A stretch of 64,000 nt of DNA from Capsicum annuum (GCF_002878395.1 NC_061115.1:93249374-93313373); one strand, 5' to 3'; shown: positions 1 to 11,799, counted from the first letter of the stretch. Notes: generated by a model from the letters alone, not told the origin. A program made the numbers and translations.

Positions 1-1089
1 ATTATGTTTCTCGTTGTATTATGTTTTGTTTTTGTGTAATTAGGATATTTTTAAGTGTTTAGGGCAGTAGTCATGATTTGATACCTCTCTAATATTTTGT
101 GTTTCAAAATCATGTGAATGTAAATATATGTGTGAACATTGTGGATCTTGTTATGGAATTAGAATTAGGGACATGATAATCACTTTCTAATAATTGCATG
201 AACTAGACAGTTAGTAGTTGGTAATATTGACTCTGTGCCATGTGTGTGAGAGATACTACTTAGTTCCTTAGTGTGCTACATCTAGAACATGCCTGGTTAG
301 TCTTGCCTAGGTTGAAGGATAGTCGGTTAGAAAAGACTCATAGGTCATTTTTTATTTTTGTCCAATTTTATCCTAAATGACCTTCCCGGTGTGATTTATA
401 TACCTTGATCCCTATTTTAATCCTTGTAAACTATATTTATTATTTTACCATTCACCTTTCTATTCATATTTACAATGAACCTATTTTGGCCCTAGTCCTC
501 CTTAGCTATTATACACCTCAACTCAGGCAACATGCCTAAGTTGAGGGTGGCTATGATAGGATTGCATAGATTAAAATGGGTATGAAAAAGGGAAAAATAA
601 GTGAAAAGAGTTAGTAGGGTTGGGTGTTGTAGAAAAAAAGAAGAAAAAAAGAATAAAAGACCACACCCAACCTAAATATGCAGTAAGTAATACAAAGAAA
701 GAAATAAGGGTGGAATAGAAAGGTAAATTGTCTAGTAAGTGAGACCCCAAGGTTACTGTAGTGTCAAAAAGGTTTAGTTACTTGATATATCCATATGTAC
801 CATACCAGCTCCAATCCTACATTACACGCCAAGAAAAGTTCTATAGTGATCCTAACTTGACTATTTGAGTGCTAAGATAAAGAAAATAAGGGCAAGCTAA
901 TGGTATTTGCCATGCATTGATTGGAACTTCTCTCTTGGGTGTGAGTGTATCTTGATCATCCCTGCATTGACATACATTAGTTAAGTGTTAACTGCCTGCC
1001 TTGAATAACTTAGATTCTTCTGGTTAAGCATTATTTTTGTTTTATTGTATTTTGTGTCCCGAGGACATGCAAACATTCTAAGTTGAGGG
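1..1089 (+). other. T1 3' internal untranslated region
   Basis: No coding frame is supported here. The stretch is AT-rich with scattered stops in all frames. Two copies of a polypurine-like phrase (ctaagttgagggtg) occur near 536 and 1078; the second lies immediately before the proposed LTR start and is the better candidate for the polypurine tract. Such long non-coding regions after pol are usual in Tat-type elements. Confidence 0.45.
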
Positions 1090-2542
1090 TGTTTATATGA
1101 TATAGAACTAAAGCACTTCTGATGCTTAAAACAAGAAAAATATGTAGGTTTCTAAGATTATTTTGTTAGATATGATACCTTTTGGGTATATTTTGCAGTA
1201 AATCATGTTTTGGATGCTAAGTTTGTGAAAAAGGTGAAAAAGATGTTTTTGGCTACTTTTTGGAGGAATTATGGATGTTGGGGACACTTTTCTACTTGAT
1301 TGTGATCAAAGCATGTGTCCGAGAATCAAAGAAGAGCTAATAAATGACTCCCAATACTTACTAAGTCAACCTATGGACCACATATAGGACCTACAGACCG
1401 CAGGTAGGTAAAGCAAGTGCCAGAAGTACTAAATCCTAACAGCTTAACTTGCAGGATTTTTTGTTTCGCTACTTGCGCCCTATACCTGTGCCCAGGGTAA
1501 GAACTGCAAGTACTACCTACACCTATAGTTAGAGCGCAGGTACAGACCATATATGACCACTGACCTGATTTTCTCTTATTTCATTTTAGGGTTTCCTCTT
1601 GTAATATAAATATGCTTTATGTCCTTTTTAGTAGGAGAAAAGTGCTTTTGATACTCACAAACATATTTTGATTCCACGATCTAATTTTTATCTTGGGATT
1701 CTCTTGCATTAACTTTGGTTCATTAATTCAATTATGGTTGTGGGTTTTTACACTTCTTATCATTGTGATTTCATATATGCTTTCGATTATGAATGTTATT
1801 GATTTCTTCATAAGCATGAGCGGCTAAAACCTATAGCTATGGTTGTGTATACCCTGCCAGATTGACAAAGTAGGGGAAGTGCGATTGTTGAATTAAACTG
1901 ACACCCAGACATGTATTGCCTTATATTCATAATAATAGTTTTCCTAATAGGTGAAAACATTAGGACCCCACCTAAATATTGATGCTAACTCTAAAATAGG
2001 AGTAGTGACTAGAAAATGATAAAGACAATAATAATTTGGAGTTTAACTGTTGATCCACGCTTCTATGTTCTATCTTAGTAAGATGGTTAGATTTTAACTA
2101 ATAATTAGAGACTCAAAAGATAAAAGTTAATTGGGATCAAGATAAGAGTTGGTAATGCAACATCTTGAAACTTAAAAAGTAAAGGGTGAAATCCTTTTGC
2201 TCATCCAAAAGATTGTGAAAAATACATAACTTATAGATTTTGCATGCAAGGTATTGGGTTAGTTCAATAAAGCACAATTAGCCTACGGATTTAAGAAGCC
2301 AAGGGGAATACAATCCCACTATTCATCTACACTGATCACAATCGAAGTTAATATAGTTAGTTGCTTGAGATTACTACATTAAAACACCCTATTTACTTTT
2401 CTTATTCTATCCATTGACTACAACTATTGAGATCTGCAATTCCACTTTTTCCCTTTGGATTCAACCCCAACTTTTATAGGTTATTGTATTTTGACAGTGA
2501 CCATATCATTATTTGATAGGAGGTATTGTTTGGACATCATCA
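1090..2542 (+). repeat. T1 3' LTR
   Basis: Proposed bounds are TG (1090, after the purine-rich aagttgagggtg) and CA (2542, gacatcatca). The right end is well supported because similarity to 9075-9614 stops exactly there, while the other copy continues into a primer-binding site. Positions 1377-1560 hold reiterated words such as cttgcgccctatacctg and gcgcaggtacag. The left end is less certain. Confidence 0.6.
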
Positions 2543-2559
2543 TCTTTGCATATCTTTTG

Positions 2560-4095
2560 ATTCAGGTGAGACCTTTAGCCTTGTAGGTTCAGTATTTGGC
2601 TAACCAGATGCTTAGGCTTGATATTTTGACACCTGGGTCTGTTTTGGCATTTGTTGAGGCAAGGTCTTCCTTGATAGAGCTAATTTAGGCTCATTAGTTT
2701 GATGATGTTAGATTTTTAGAGATTTGAGATAAGGTGTTGAGTGGTGAGGCTAAGGAATCCTTACTTGATTTAGATGTTCTTTTGTGAATTAGTGTTTGAG
2801 TATATATGCCTAGAGCGAGTGATTAGATTAGTTTGGTTTTAGAGGAGGCTCATTATTCCAAGTATTCCATCCATCTGAGAGTGACTAAGGTGTATCATGA
2901 TTTGAGACAATACAACTAGTGACGTGGTATAAGAAAGGATATAGTAGAACTTATAGCTCATTGCCTATGTTGCCAGTAGGTGAAGGTCAAGAATTTAAGA
3001 CCTGGTGGTTTGCTTTAGAAGTTACCCATTCTTGAGTGGAAATGGGAACAGATCACTTAGGCTTTATAACTGGGTTTCCTCGTACTATTTATGGTTTTGA
3101 TAGAGTTTGGGTCATCGTGGATCAATTGATAAAATTTGCTTATTTTATTTTGGTCAGGTTTCTTTTAGAGCTAAGAGGTTGGCCCGTATCTATGTTTATG
3201 AGTTAGTTTGCCTTCATGGTATGCCAGTGTCTATCATCTCGGATCGAGGTTCAATGTTCAAATCTTACTTTTAAAAGACTTTTCAGAAAGAGTTAGGTAT
3301 TTAGGTTGATCTTAGGATAGCTTTTCAGCCCAAAATGATGGTCAATTAGAGTGGACTATTCAGGTTTGGAGTATATAATCCACGCATATGTGATGGACTT
3401 TAGAGGTTAGTGGGAGCAACATCATGCTTTGGTAAAGTTTGTGCATATTAATAGCTACCATTCCACTATTGATAGCTCCTTTTGAGGATTTGTATAGTAG
3501 GTATTGTCTCTCTCCAGTTGGTTGGTTTGAGGTTTTTGAGATTAGACCTCGAGGTATAAACTTGCTTTGTGAGTCTTTTGATATAGTTTAGGTTATTTAG
3601 GATAGACTTTTAGCATCTTAGAGTATATAGAAGTGCTATACGGATCGTCGATTTTGTGCCTTGAGATTTAGTATTGGTGACTAAGTGTTCCTTCATGTGT
3701 CGCCAAAGAAGTGTATGATGATATTTGGTAAGAGGGGCAGCTTAGCCTAGGTATAAAAAAACTTTTGAGATTCTTTGGACTGTTTGGGATGTGGCTTACG
3801 AGTTAGCACTACCCCCAAATTTATTAGTTGTTCATCAAGTTTTTCATGTTTTCATGCTTCTGTGTTGCATTTTAATTAAGTCTCATGTTATTCATTGGGA
3901 TTCAGTCTAGTTAGATTAGTGATTGACTTTTGTTGAGAAGCCCATCTCCATTTAAGTTAGGAATGTGAGATGCTTTCATTCGAGAGTTATCCTATGGTTA
4001 AGTTCTAGTGGAGACATAATACTGTAGATGATTCTACTTAGGAGGTCGAGTCTAAAATGCATGGTGGTTATCCTCAATTTTTTGCCGATTCAGGT
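2560..4095 (+). pseudogene. Ty3/gypsy integrase with C-terminal chromodomain, decayed (G1)
   Basis: Integrase joins cDNA ends to target DNA; the chromodomain tail of chromoviruses is thought to steer insertion to marked chromatin. The N-terminal zinc-finger region is readable near 2843-2990 (EEAHYSKYSIH, then HCLCCQ), followed by PGGLL and the catalytic core entry EWKWEQIT near 3036-3060. Core phrases RLARIYVYEL and SIISDRGSMFKSYF follow near 3178-3270. The chromodomain tail (ending YPQFFADSG) is near 3950-4100. Many in-frame stops and several frameshifts make it non-functional. The match to Solanaceae Tekay-like integrases is from memory of the family, not a search. Confidence 0.75.
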
Positions 4096-4146
4096 ATATC
4101 TCTTGCCTTTAGTTCTAGGATGAACTAGATTCTTAGTGGTGGATGA

Positions 4147-6692
4147 TGTAATAGCCTGATATTTGCTTATTTATGTGAATTATTCATTTTTATGTGATTT
4201 AACTATTTTTCTTCTCCCCAAGTTACATTGTGATATTTTTAGGGTAGGGGGATGATTGGCATGGTTCCCATTGAATTTTGGTGTAATTTCTGTGAGATTG
4301 TGCTATTTGGTAGTTAGAAAGGCTTTACAGTTGACTTTGGTAAACATTTATTGATCTATGTGTCCGATTGTAAAACAGATTGTGCTAATAGACCCAAATG
4401 TCGATTTTAGGTTGATAACTAGACTGATTTGGTTTTGTGACTTTTACATCTTATTTTCCCCCTTGGTTCAAAAGTTGTGAAATTGGGTTTCAGGGGTCAA
4501 CTTTATGAAAATGACATTTTTCGAAAATCTGATATATCCATTGAGGGAGCATTGAATTTGATAGGGTTGCATAGTTTATTTGTATTCTCGAGATTCCTAT
4601 TAAATCTCAAGGGTCCATGGAAACTTGGAATTCTATAATTCTCCAGTGGGAGTACCACTCAGCTGGTGCATTACTTAAGTGATACTTTAGTCTCTTAAAC
4701 GACTTGGCTTGACAGCCAAACTGTCGCATACGCAACACTAGGCTTGCTTAAGCAAATGTAGCATAAGTGGCAGCCTGGTCGCTTATGTGATGAGGCAGGC
4801 ATCACGTAAGTAGCACCTTGTTGCTTAAGTGATGGCCATTGAATCGACCTGGTGGTCGCTTAAGCGATACTTTAGTGGATTATATCCCCCATTTTTTTTG
4901 ATTTTTCACCAATTTTGAGACTTGAGGCTTGGAGTTTCAAGATTTTGGGAAATTCATTTCGTTTTTAAGCTTGGGTAAGCTTCAAATCCCTTTTCAAATT
5001 ATTTTTATTTGATTCTTGTCATTTAAATCCTTTTAAAACCTGAATTCAAAGGTGGAATTTGGGGATTTTGGCCCGTGAGGCCTAAAATTAGGAATTCTTT
5101 GATTTAAACCCCAATTCTAACCCATTTTCACTTGGGTTTTCTTCTATAGGTTCAGAGAATGTATTTTTGGAAAAAAATTCTGGTTTTACCTTTTCTTTCA
5201 AAATTTGTTTGGGGGACCGTTTTGACCCCAACTAAAAATGGGCAATATGGGTATCGTTGTCTTTATTTTAACATGTAGATTTGATATTTGTTTGTTTTAG
5301 CATATTTCAAGTCCATTTGTAAGGTGATAGTTGGGTATTAAAGGCTTGTTTGTACTAGTTTCGCCATTGAGGTAGGTCATGGCTTAATTTTCTTCAGACT
5401 GGGATAGATAGTTAATATTGGTATAAAATCATGTTATGGGTGTGGGAACCAATCATTGAAATGACTACTAATATTATGTTTTGTTCATGTGAGGGCCTAT
5501 GTTGTTATTTGGTGGTATTGAGACATTATCTGCTACGTGTGACTGTGGGATCTTGTATGATATTATTGGCCTTTTGTATATATATTTAGTGGTATCCTTT
5601 TGGTGAAAATCCTAAATTGGAATTTATGTGATATAAATGGAATATTGTTGTGTATTTTGTTCTATTGGCATATGATTACATTGGATTCATGGATTATTGA
5701 CATATTGAGTGTATTTTAGCTCACATGGTTCGTATATTGGTTGGCTTTGAAAATTCTCATTCTGGTTGGTTATGAGCATTGCGTCCTCATAATATATGCA
5801 CTTGTGAAACATTAGTACCATTGTGGTAATATTGCCTTTGTGAAATATTTATCTACTCTCTTTTGATGTATGTACTAGAGAGGAATTATGGATATTGGTA
5901 TTGGATATTGGATTATATCTAGGTTGACGAACCCTCTATAGGTCCTACCTCGGAGCATAACTTGGTACGTGTATACGGAGGTTGTGCGACAACCTCAGAC
6001 ATTTTATCATCATTCTCATTGAATTTCATACTGTATGCACCTGCTATAATTTTACATTTTGCTTGATTGGTGTCTCATTTCACTCTTATATTCATGAAAC
6101 ATTGGTACCAGTTTGGAAATACTGGAAACACTATCTTGTGATATCTTTATTGACCCTCTGCTGAGGGATGTGCCAGAGAGAAGTCATGGATATTGATATT
6201 GGATATTGGATCATATATGGGTTGATTAACCCCCAATAGGTCCTACCTTGGGAGAATAGCTCGGTAGTTTTATATGGAGATTGTGCGACAACCTCGAGAA
6301 TCATCATCATTGTATTTCATACATATTGTGCTCAGTTTGTGTTGTATTATTGTGCTTGATGGGATTTCTTTCTATTTGTACTTCTTTCCTATAATTGTAT
6401 TTGGTATACGTGTATATTTGTGATTTTTTCTCGTATTTGTGTATATTTATGTGTAAATTATAGAATTATTAGTGGGAATAGTATGGGATACCATTTGGGA
6501 CATTTTCTAATTTCAGGTGACGTGCCCATAGTGTGTATTTTATATACTTTATTTTCTACTTTTCTTAGTCGGCCAATGATACCAACTGAGTACAAGTGGA
6601 CCATACTTACCCCTACTCGGCCCTTTCAGTCTATGTATGAATTTGTCGCATAATAGCTGATTCAGGCAGTATCTGGAGTATATTAAAGGTAC
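4147..6692 (+). repeat. G1 LTR (3' LTR, right end truncated)
   Basis: It starts TGTAATAGCCTGATATTTG about 50 bases after the chromodomain, as expected for a 3' LTR. Positions 4668-4875 hold several variants of cgcttaagcgat. A 290-base internal duplication lies at 5806-6390. The phrases tactcggccctttcag and aatagctgattcaggcag near 6600-6680 resemble 3' ends of related LTRs. The sequence changes to minus-strand integrase at about 6692. Confidence 0.65.
5806..6390 (+). repeat. Imperfect tandem duplication of about 290 bases inside the G1 LTR
   Basis: Two consecutive units share gaaacattRgtacca at 5806 and 6096, atggatattg near 5888 and 6186, and ttgtgcgacaacctc near 5974 and 6280. The units have diverged substantially, so the duplication is old and possibly shared by the whole LTR family. 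Confidence 0.6.
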
Positions 6693-6698
6693 CGGTTG

Positions 6699-7190
6699 AT
6701 CTATGCTTCCAGAGGTGCGAGGAAAACCACTAATGAAATCCATGGTGATCTGCTCCCACTTCCACTCGAGAATGGGTAATCTCCAAATCAATCCACTAGG
6801 CATATGGTTCTCCACCTTCACCTGATGATAACATAGTAAACGAGCCATGAAACTCTCCACATCTATCTTCATGCCACTCCACCAATTGTGATGCCTCGAA
6901 TCTCTATACATCTTAGTTACACCCTAGTGAATAGAATATCTAAAGTTGTGATCCTCACATAATATTGACTGAATCAATTCCCCAAACCTCAAAACAGAAA
7001 GGCGGCCATCATACCTTAAAATACCCTTTGAATCTATGGTAACCCTCCTAGACTCACCACTCAAAACCTAATCATGGATGATACAAAGCCTCTTACCCTT
7101 GAACTGACGACTCCAAATCTGCTCAAGTAAGGTAGGCCTTGACTCAACACTAGCAAGAACACTCCTGAGGTCAGAAATATTAAGTCGCAC
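6699..7190 (-). pseudogene. Integrase, N-terminal half (G2)
   Basis: The frame from 6911 downward reads HHNWWSGMKIDVESF, CYHQVKVENH, LPILEWKWEQITMDFISGF and PRTSGS, which is the zinc-finger end and core entry of a Ty3/gypsy integrase. It is intact for about 70 codons and then leaves integrase at about 6699, where the LTR sequence of G1 begins; the remaining codons of that frame are antisense LTR. Upstream, the zinc-finger start (EDHNFRYSIH) is near 6913-6960. Confidence 0.8.
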
Positions 7191-7700
7191 CATTAAGTTG
7201 GGTAAGGACCGGATATCCCACGCCAATGGCCTCTAAGAAGATGAAATATAAGCCAATATACCCATACGCACCGCCTTTCAACTTAAGGCATCCACTACTA
7301 TGTTTGCCTTACCCAAATGGTATAGAATAAATATGTCATAATCCTTATACAACTCCATCCATCTACACTGCTTAGAATTAAGCTCTCTTTGGGTCATAAG
7401 ATGATAAAGACTATGATGATCGGTGTTGATCTCATGATGAATGGCATATATATAATGCCTCCAAAGCTTAAGCGCAAACTAACACCACCAACTCCAAATC
7501 ATAAGTAGGGTATTGGTGCTCGTGTACCTTTACCTTCCTTAATGCATAAGCAATAACTTGACCCTTATCTATTAGAACACAACCCAAACCAACACTGGAA
7601 GCATCATAATACATGATGAACCCCTCGCCTTCAATAGGAAGAGCCAATATAGGAGTTGAAGTAAGAAAACCCTTGAGCTTCCAGAAGCTCCACTCTCACT
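7190..7700 (-). pseudogene. RNase H domain remnant (G2)
   Basis: Minus-strand fragments include NTDHHSLYHLMTQRELN and ILYHLGKANIVVDALS near 7280-7430, the usual C-terminal signature of gypsy RNase H. The domain degrades the RNA strand during cDNA synthesis. Stops and frameshifts are frequent. Confidence 0.65.
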
Positions 7701-8400
7701 CCTCGAACCACTGAAAAGAAACCTCTTTACAGGTCAATCTAGTTATCGGTGCTATAATAATAGAAAAACCCTCAATGAAAAGCTTGTAGTAACCAGCCAA
7801 ACCAATTAAGCTATGAACCTCAGACAAAGATATAGTCCTGCTCCCATTGTGAATGGCCTCTATCTTCATTAGGTCTAACATAATCCCATACATAGACACC
7901 ATATGTCCTAGGAATGTCACCCTCTCGATCCAGAACTCGCACTTTAAGAATTTTCCAAAAACCCTATGATCTCTCTAAGTCTGGAGGACAATCCATAAAT
8001 ATTGCATATGCTCCTCCCTACTCCCCGAATACACAAGAATATCATCGATGAATACAATCATGATGTATCTAAATAAGTCTTAAACACATAGTTTATCAAG
8101 TCTATGAATATGGTTGAGGTATTGGTCAACTTAAAATACATCACCAAGATCTCATAATGACCATAGCGAGTCCTGAAGTCTGTCTTTGGGATGTCCTCAA
8201 CCCAAATCCTCAACTGATAGTAACTTGATCTCAAGTCAATCTTAGAGAACGTCGCTTCTCCCTAAAGTTGATCAAATAAATCATCAATATGAGGCATAGG
8301 ATACCTATTCTTCACCCCCCCTAATAGGAGCACTCCTATGCAACAAACTCAGTCCAATGAAACCCTTACATACAAGATCGTGAGATTGAGAATTTAGCTT
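7696..8400 (-). pseudogene. Reverse transcriptase remnant (G2)
   Basis: Minus-strand reading shows HIDDLFDQL and [12 protein letters not shown] near 8210-8300, the catalytic motif [14 protein letters not shown] near 8020-8062 with both aspartates kept, and FLGHMVS with SLIGLAGYYKLFIEGF at 7760-7917. This is the Ty3/gypsy RT palm and thumb. Frameshifts separate the blocks. Confidence 0.75.
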
Positions 8401-8649
8401 CTTATGCTCGACAAGAGCTATACAGTAAGGTGACATAGAAATAGGTTGACTTCCCAACCCAAGATCAATAATAAACTTAATATTAGGCTTAAAAGGAAAA
8501 CTAGGTAGATCGGTAGAAAAAATATCAAGAAAATCCTAGACTATAAGAACAGAGTCAAGGGAAGTTCTCTCTGTACTAACATCATGAATATAAGAGAGAT
8601 AAGACTCGCAACCCATTGATCTAAGTATCCTATCCTGAACAAAAGAAAT

Positions 8650-9068
8650 AATTCATATTGACTCTTAACTAAAAGATCCTTACCACACAACCGGGGGTAT
8701 GCCGGGCATGGCTAAGATAACAGTTTTGGCAAAGTAAACCAAGACCGTGTGATAGGGGGTTAACCAGTCAATGCATAGACTTACACTGAAATCCACCATA
8801 TCTAATATAATAAGATAAGATTGAGTATCTAACTCTAAAAAATTCACAACAAATGATCTATAAATCCAATCCACTACTAAAGAATCACCCATGGGAGTAG
8901 ATTCACATAACAACACATATAAAGAATCCCAACATAACTCTAACCATGATGCATAATAAGTAGATACATAAGAAAAAGTGGATCCCAGATCAAATAAAGC
9001 AAAATCCAGCTAATGTCACACTAACATCATAGCTGTGATGATAGCATCTCAAGAATCTGCCCCTAGTT
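8650..9068 (-). pseudogene. Retropepsin-like aspartic protease remnant (G2)
   Basis: The frame 8916-8680 contains MGDSLVVDWIYRSFVVNF, LDMVDFSVSLCIDWLTPYH and KTVILAMPGIP, a typical gypsy protease C-terminal region with the conserved GMDWL block changed to CIDWL. Upstream, GSTFSYVSTYYAS near 8945-8985 follows the usual active-site position. The domain cleaves the Gag-Pol polyprotein. Confidence 0.7.
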
Positions 9069-9074
9069 AATTTG

Positions 9075-9614
9075 GTAGTGACTAGGAAAAGATAAAGACA
9101 ATAGTAATTTGGAGTATAAATGTTGATCGAAACTTCTAAGTTTTATCTTAGTAAGATGGTTAGATTTCATATAATAACTAGAGACTTAAAAAGTAATAGT
9201 TAACTAGAATCAAAATAAGGGTTAGTTAGGCGACATCCTTAAACTCAAAAGGTAAAGGGTGAAATCCTTTTGCTCGTCCAAAAGACTACAGAAGGTACAT
9301 AACTTATCTATTCTTCATGCAAAGTATAGGGTTTGTTCAACAAAGCAGACAAGCCTACAGAGTTGAAAAGCCAAGGGAAAACAATCCTAGTGTTCACCTA
9401 CACTAATTACAACTAAATTTGATATAGTTACTTGCTCGAGATTACTATATCAAAACCCTCTATTTACTTTTCTTGTTCTACTCATTGACTATAATAGCTG
9501 GGATCCACGATTCCATGTGTTCCCTTATAATTCAACCCCAACCTTTATTGTGTTAATATATTTTGACAATGACTATATCATCATCTAATAGGAGGTGTTA
9601 TTTGGACGTCATCA
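9075..9614 (+). repeat. T2 5' LTR, 3' portion only
   Basis: It aligns along its whole length with 2002-2542 of T1, from gtagtgactag to the terminal catca, with roughly one difference in five bases by eye. It ends at CA six bases before the primer site. The missing left part of the LTR indicates truncation at 9075. Confidence 0.7.
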
Positions 9615-9620
9615 AAATTT

Positions 9621-9638
9621 TGGTGCCATTATTGGGGA
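9621..9638 (+). promoter_or_regulatory. Primer-binding site, tRNA-Arg type (T2)
   Basis: TGGTGCCATTATTGGGGA follows the LTR. It resembles the site recalled for Tat-group elements (TGGCGCCGTTGCCGGGGA, pairing with the 3' end of tRNA-Arg), differing by five transitions, all C to T or G to A. Confidence 0.7.
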
Positions 9639-9723
9639 ACATGGTGTTGATTTATGATTTGAGGTTTTTGCAGTGTTTAGGTTTTCTTTTTGTTTTTGTT
9701 CTTAGTTGGGCATACAACATTGT

Positions 9724-11695
9724 ATGCCCAACACGCAGAGTAAAGGAAATACCTTACTCCTATTGAATTCAAATCTAAAGAGGATCCTACAAAAACCTAG
9801 TAGGATGTCTGAGTAGAAAAGAGATGAACCTCCTAAAGGGGTTAGTGATATTATACCTTCTTCTCTTCCCGAAGGAGTATAGTATACTCTTGATAATTAG
9901 ATTGGTAAAATTTTAGCATAAGATAAAGCTAAGAGAAGGGAAATAGAACAAGCTCAGTGGTTAGATAAAGAGGAAGAGCTAGCTGAGTAGAGATAAGTAG
10001 CAGACCGTCGAGCGGCACTCGGTGAAAACCAGAATAGAGCTAGAGATGCCCGTGTTCAAGTAATCGCAGCATATCAATATGTCCAGCCATTTATAAATGA
10101 TAAAGAAGATTTGGGATGTGTTGATACGACATAGACTGGAGACACAGTTTCTTCAATTTTACCCCCAGGTGTCAAGTTTGACATAACAAACGCAATGAAC
10201 CAACTCTTAAATCTGAAGGGCGTGTTTGTAGGTCTACCTACAGATGATACAAACTTGTATCTTGCCAATTTCATCGGTATATGTAGTTCATATACAAATC
10301 CATAGGTGAATTAGGAAGCACTTAGACTGAGGCTGTTCCCTTTTAGACCGAGGCTGTTCCCTTTCTCACTTTCAAGAGAAACTTCTTTATGGTTAAGGGA
10401 ATTGCTAAGAGGCTTTATCACTACATGGAACGAGTTGCACAAGAAATTATTGAATAGGTTCTTTCCTCTATCTATGATGTTGTATATTAAGGATAAGATT
10501 TATAATTTTAGGCAGCTATAGTCTGAGTCTATGTATTCGGCATGGTTTAGGTTCAAGAAGAAGCTGAGTTTGGTTCCCAACTATCGATTGTCTGGGACGC
10601 GTTTATTAGAGATATTCTATAAAGCCCTGAATATTAGTTCAAAAGCCATGGTAGGCACCATATTTAGAGGAGATTTTATGATACTATGATGGGAGACAAC
10701 TTCAAAGATGTTAGATCAGATCTCGCTCACTAATTGAGGGTGGCAAATTCAGAAGGCTGAGAGGGGATCTATCACTTATGCTATTGGTGCCTCCTATGAT
10801 CAAAAAGTTATTGATGACACAGTAATGCAAGAGATTACATTGCTAAGAGATGATCTAGGGGTACTAGAAAAGTAGCTTATAGTAGCAAATTTTGAGAAAG
10901 TGAAAGTAGTATCAACACAGGGTTCAGTTTCCAAAGTTTACGAGTTAGAATTGGAAGAGGAAGCAAATTATTTGAATCATTAGATGGTGAGTTTTTGAGC
11001 GCAAGGGCAAGGGAACCAATGTAGGAACTACTATGATAGATACAGAGACTGTATCATAGAGTGAGATAATGATGGGATGAAAAAGGATGACTATAGAGAG
11101 AAGGGAGATAGGTACATTTCATCTAATAGATGAGATGTAAAATACAGAATAGAAGAGATGCTGGCTAAGGTGGTGAAGGGTCAAGAAAATCAAGAGATCA
11201 TCCTTAAGGAGATTAAGGTCGACATTTCAGGATTGAGCCAGGAGGTCGAGTCACATGCCACTACTATCAAGCAGTTGGAGCACCAGTTCAAGAAGATCTC
11301 AGCAACTCTAAGCCAGAGGCAGCCAGGTACCCTTCTGAGCAATACTGTGAAAAATTTAAAAACTAATGGTCATGTACTATATATTACCTCGAGGCATGGT
11401 ATCACTACTATGGATCCCCCATGACCTGCTGTAGAAATTGCTGATGATAAGACACCTGCTTTTGAGTTTGAGAAGATAACAAGTGATAAAGGTAAAGTTA
11501 CTGAAGAAAAAGGTAAAAGTCTGATCATTGAGCCAGAAATTAGACAAATTTTGAGATCTCCCCCATATTTTTCACAGAGATTGAGGCAAAAGAAAGAGGA
11601 AGGTAAGTTCAAAAAATTCATTGAGATACTGAAAGAATTGAGCTTGAACATACCTCTTATTGAGGCAAACAGATGCCTGTATATGCCAAGTTCAT
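9724..11695 (+). pseudogene. Tat-like gag, decayed (T2)
   Basis: Gag forms the particle shell. A plausible start is the ATG at 9724 (MPNTQSKGN). The capsid region (retrotransposon gag, PF03732 type) is readable at about 10240-10690: NLYLANFIGICSS, RLRLFPFSLSRETSLWL, ITTWNELHKKLLNRFFPLS, NFRQL and AWFRFKKKLS. A coiled-coil-like stretch is open at 11158-11424 (EEMLAKVVKGQENQEIILKE and following). Several in-frame stops and a small tandem duplication at 10323-10363 interrupt it. The start codon lies within a 10-base perfect inverted repeat (9708-9729). Confidence 0.75.
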
Positions 11696-11799
11696 GAAAC
11701 AGTTCATCACAAGGAAGAAAGGAATGAAACTTGAGATGTTGATGGTGTGTACCACTACAGTGCAGGTACGACTAGTTCTTTGACGTAGAAAAAGAGTGA

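Larger units (their letters stand above)
1..2542 (+). mobile_element. T1: 3' end of a Tat-like Ty3/gypsy retrotransposon
   Basis: The window opens inside the 3' internal region of a Tat-like gypsy element and runs through its 3' LTR. The last 540 bases match the partial LTR at 9075-9614, which is followed by a tRNA-Arg type primer site; this assigns T1 to the same broad family as T2. The rest of the element lies left of the window. The sequence stops at 2542 against a Tekay-like integrase remnant. I see no target duplication. Lineage is inferred from the primer site and gag of T2. Confidence 0.65.
2543..6692 (+). mobile_element. G1: 3' part of a Tekay/Del-like chromovirus gypsy element
   Basis: This plus-strand remnant has the end of the RNase H-integrase linker, integrase, a chromodomain-like tail and an LTR. 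It begins abruptly beside the T1 LTR end, so gag, protease and RT are missing. The LTR's right end meets minus-strand integrase of G2 with no full LTR terminus, which suggests truncation or rearrangement. Confidence 0.7.
6693..9074 (-). mobile_element. G2: minus-strand Tekay-like gypsy remnant (protease to integrase)
   Basis: Read on the minus strand from 9068 down to 6699, the order is protease, RT, RNase H, integrase N-terminus, the canonical Ty3/gypsy order. No LTR of its own is seen. Its right end abuts the truncated T2 LTR and its left end breaks inside integrase against the G1 LTR. Confidence 0.7.
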
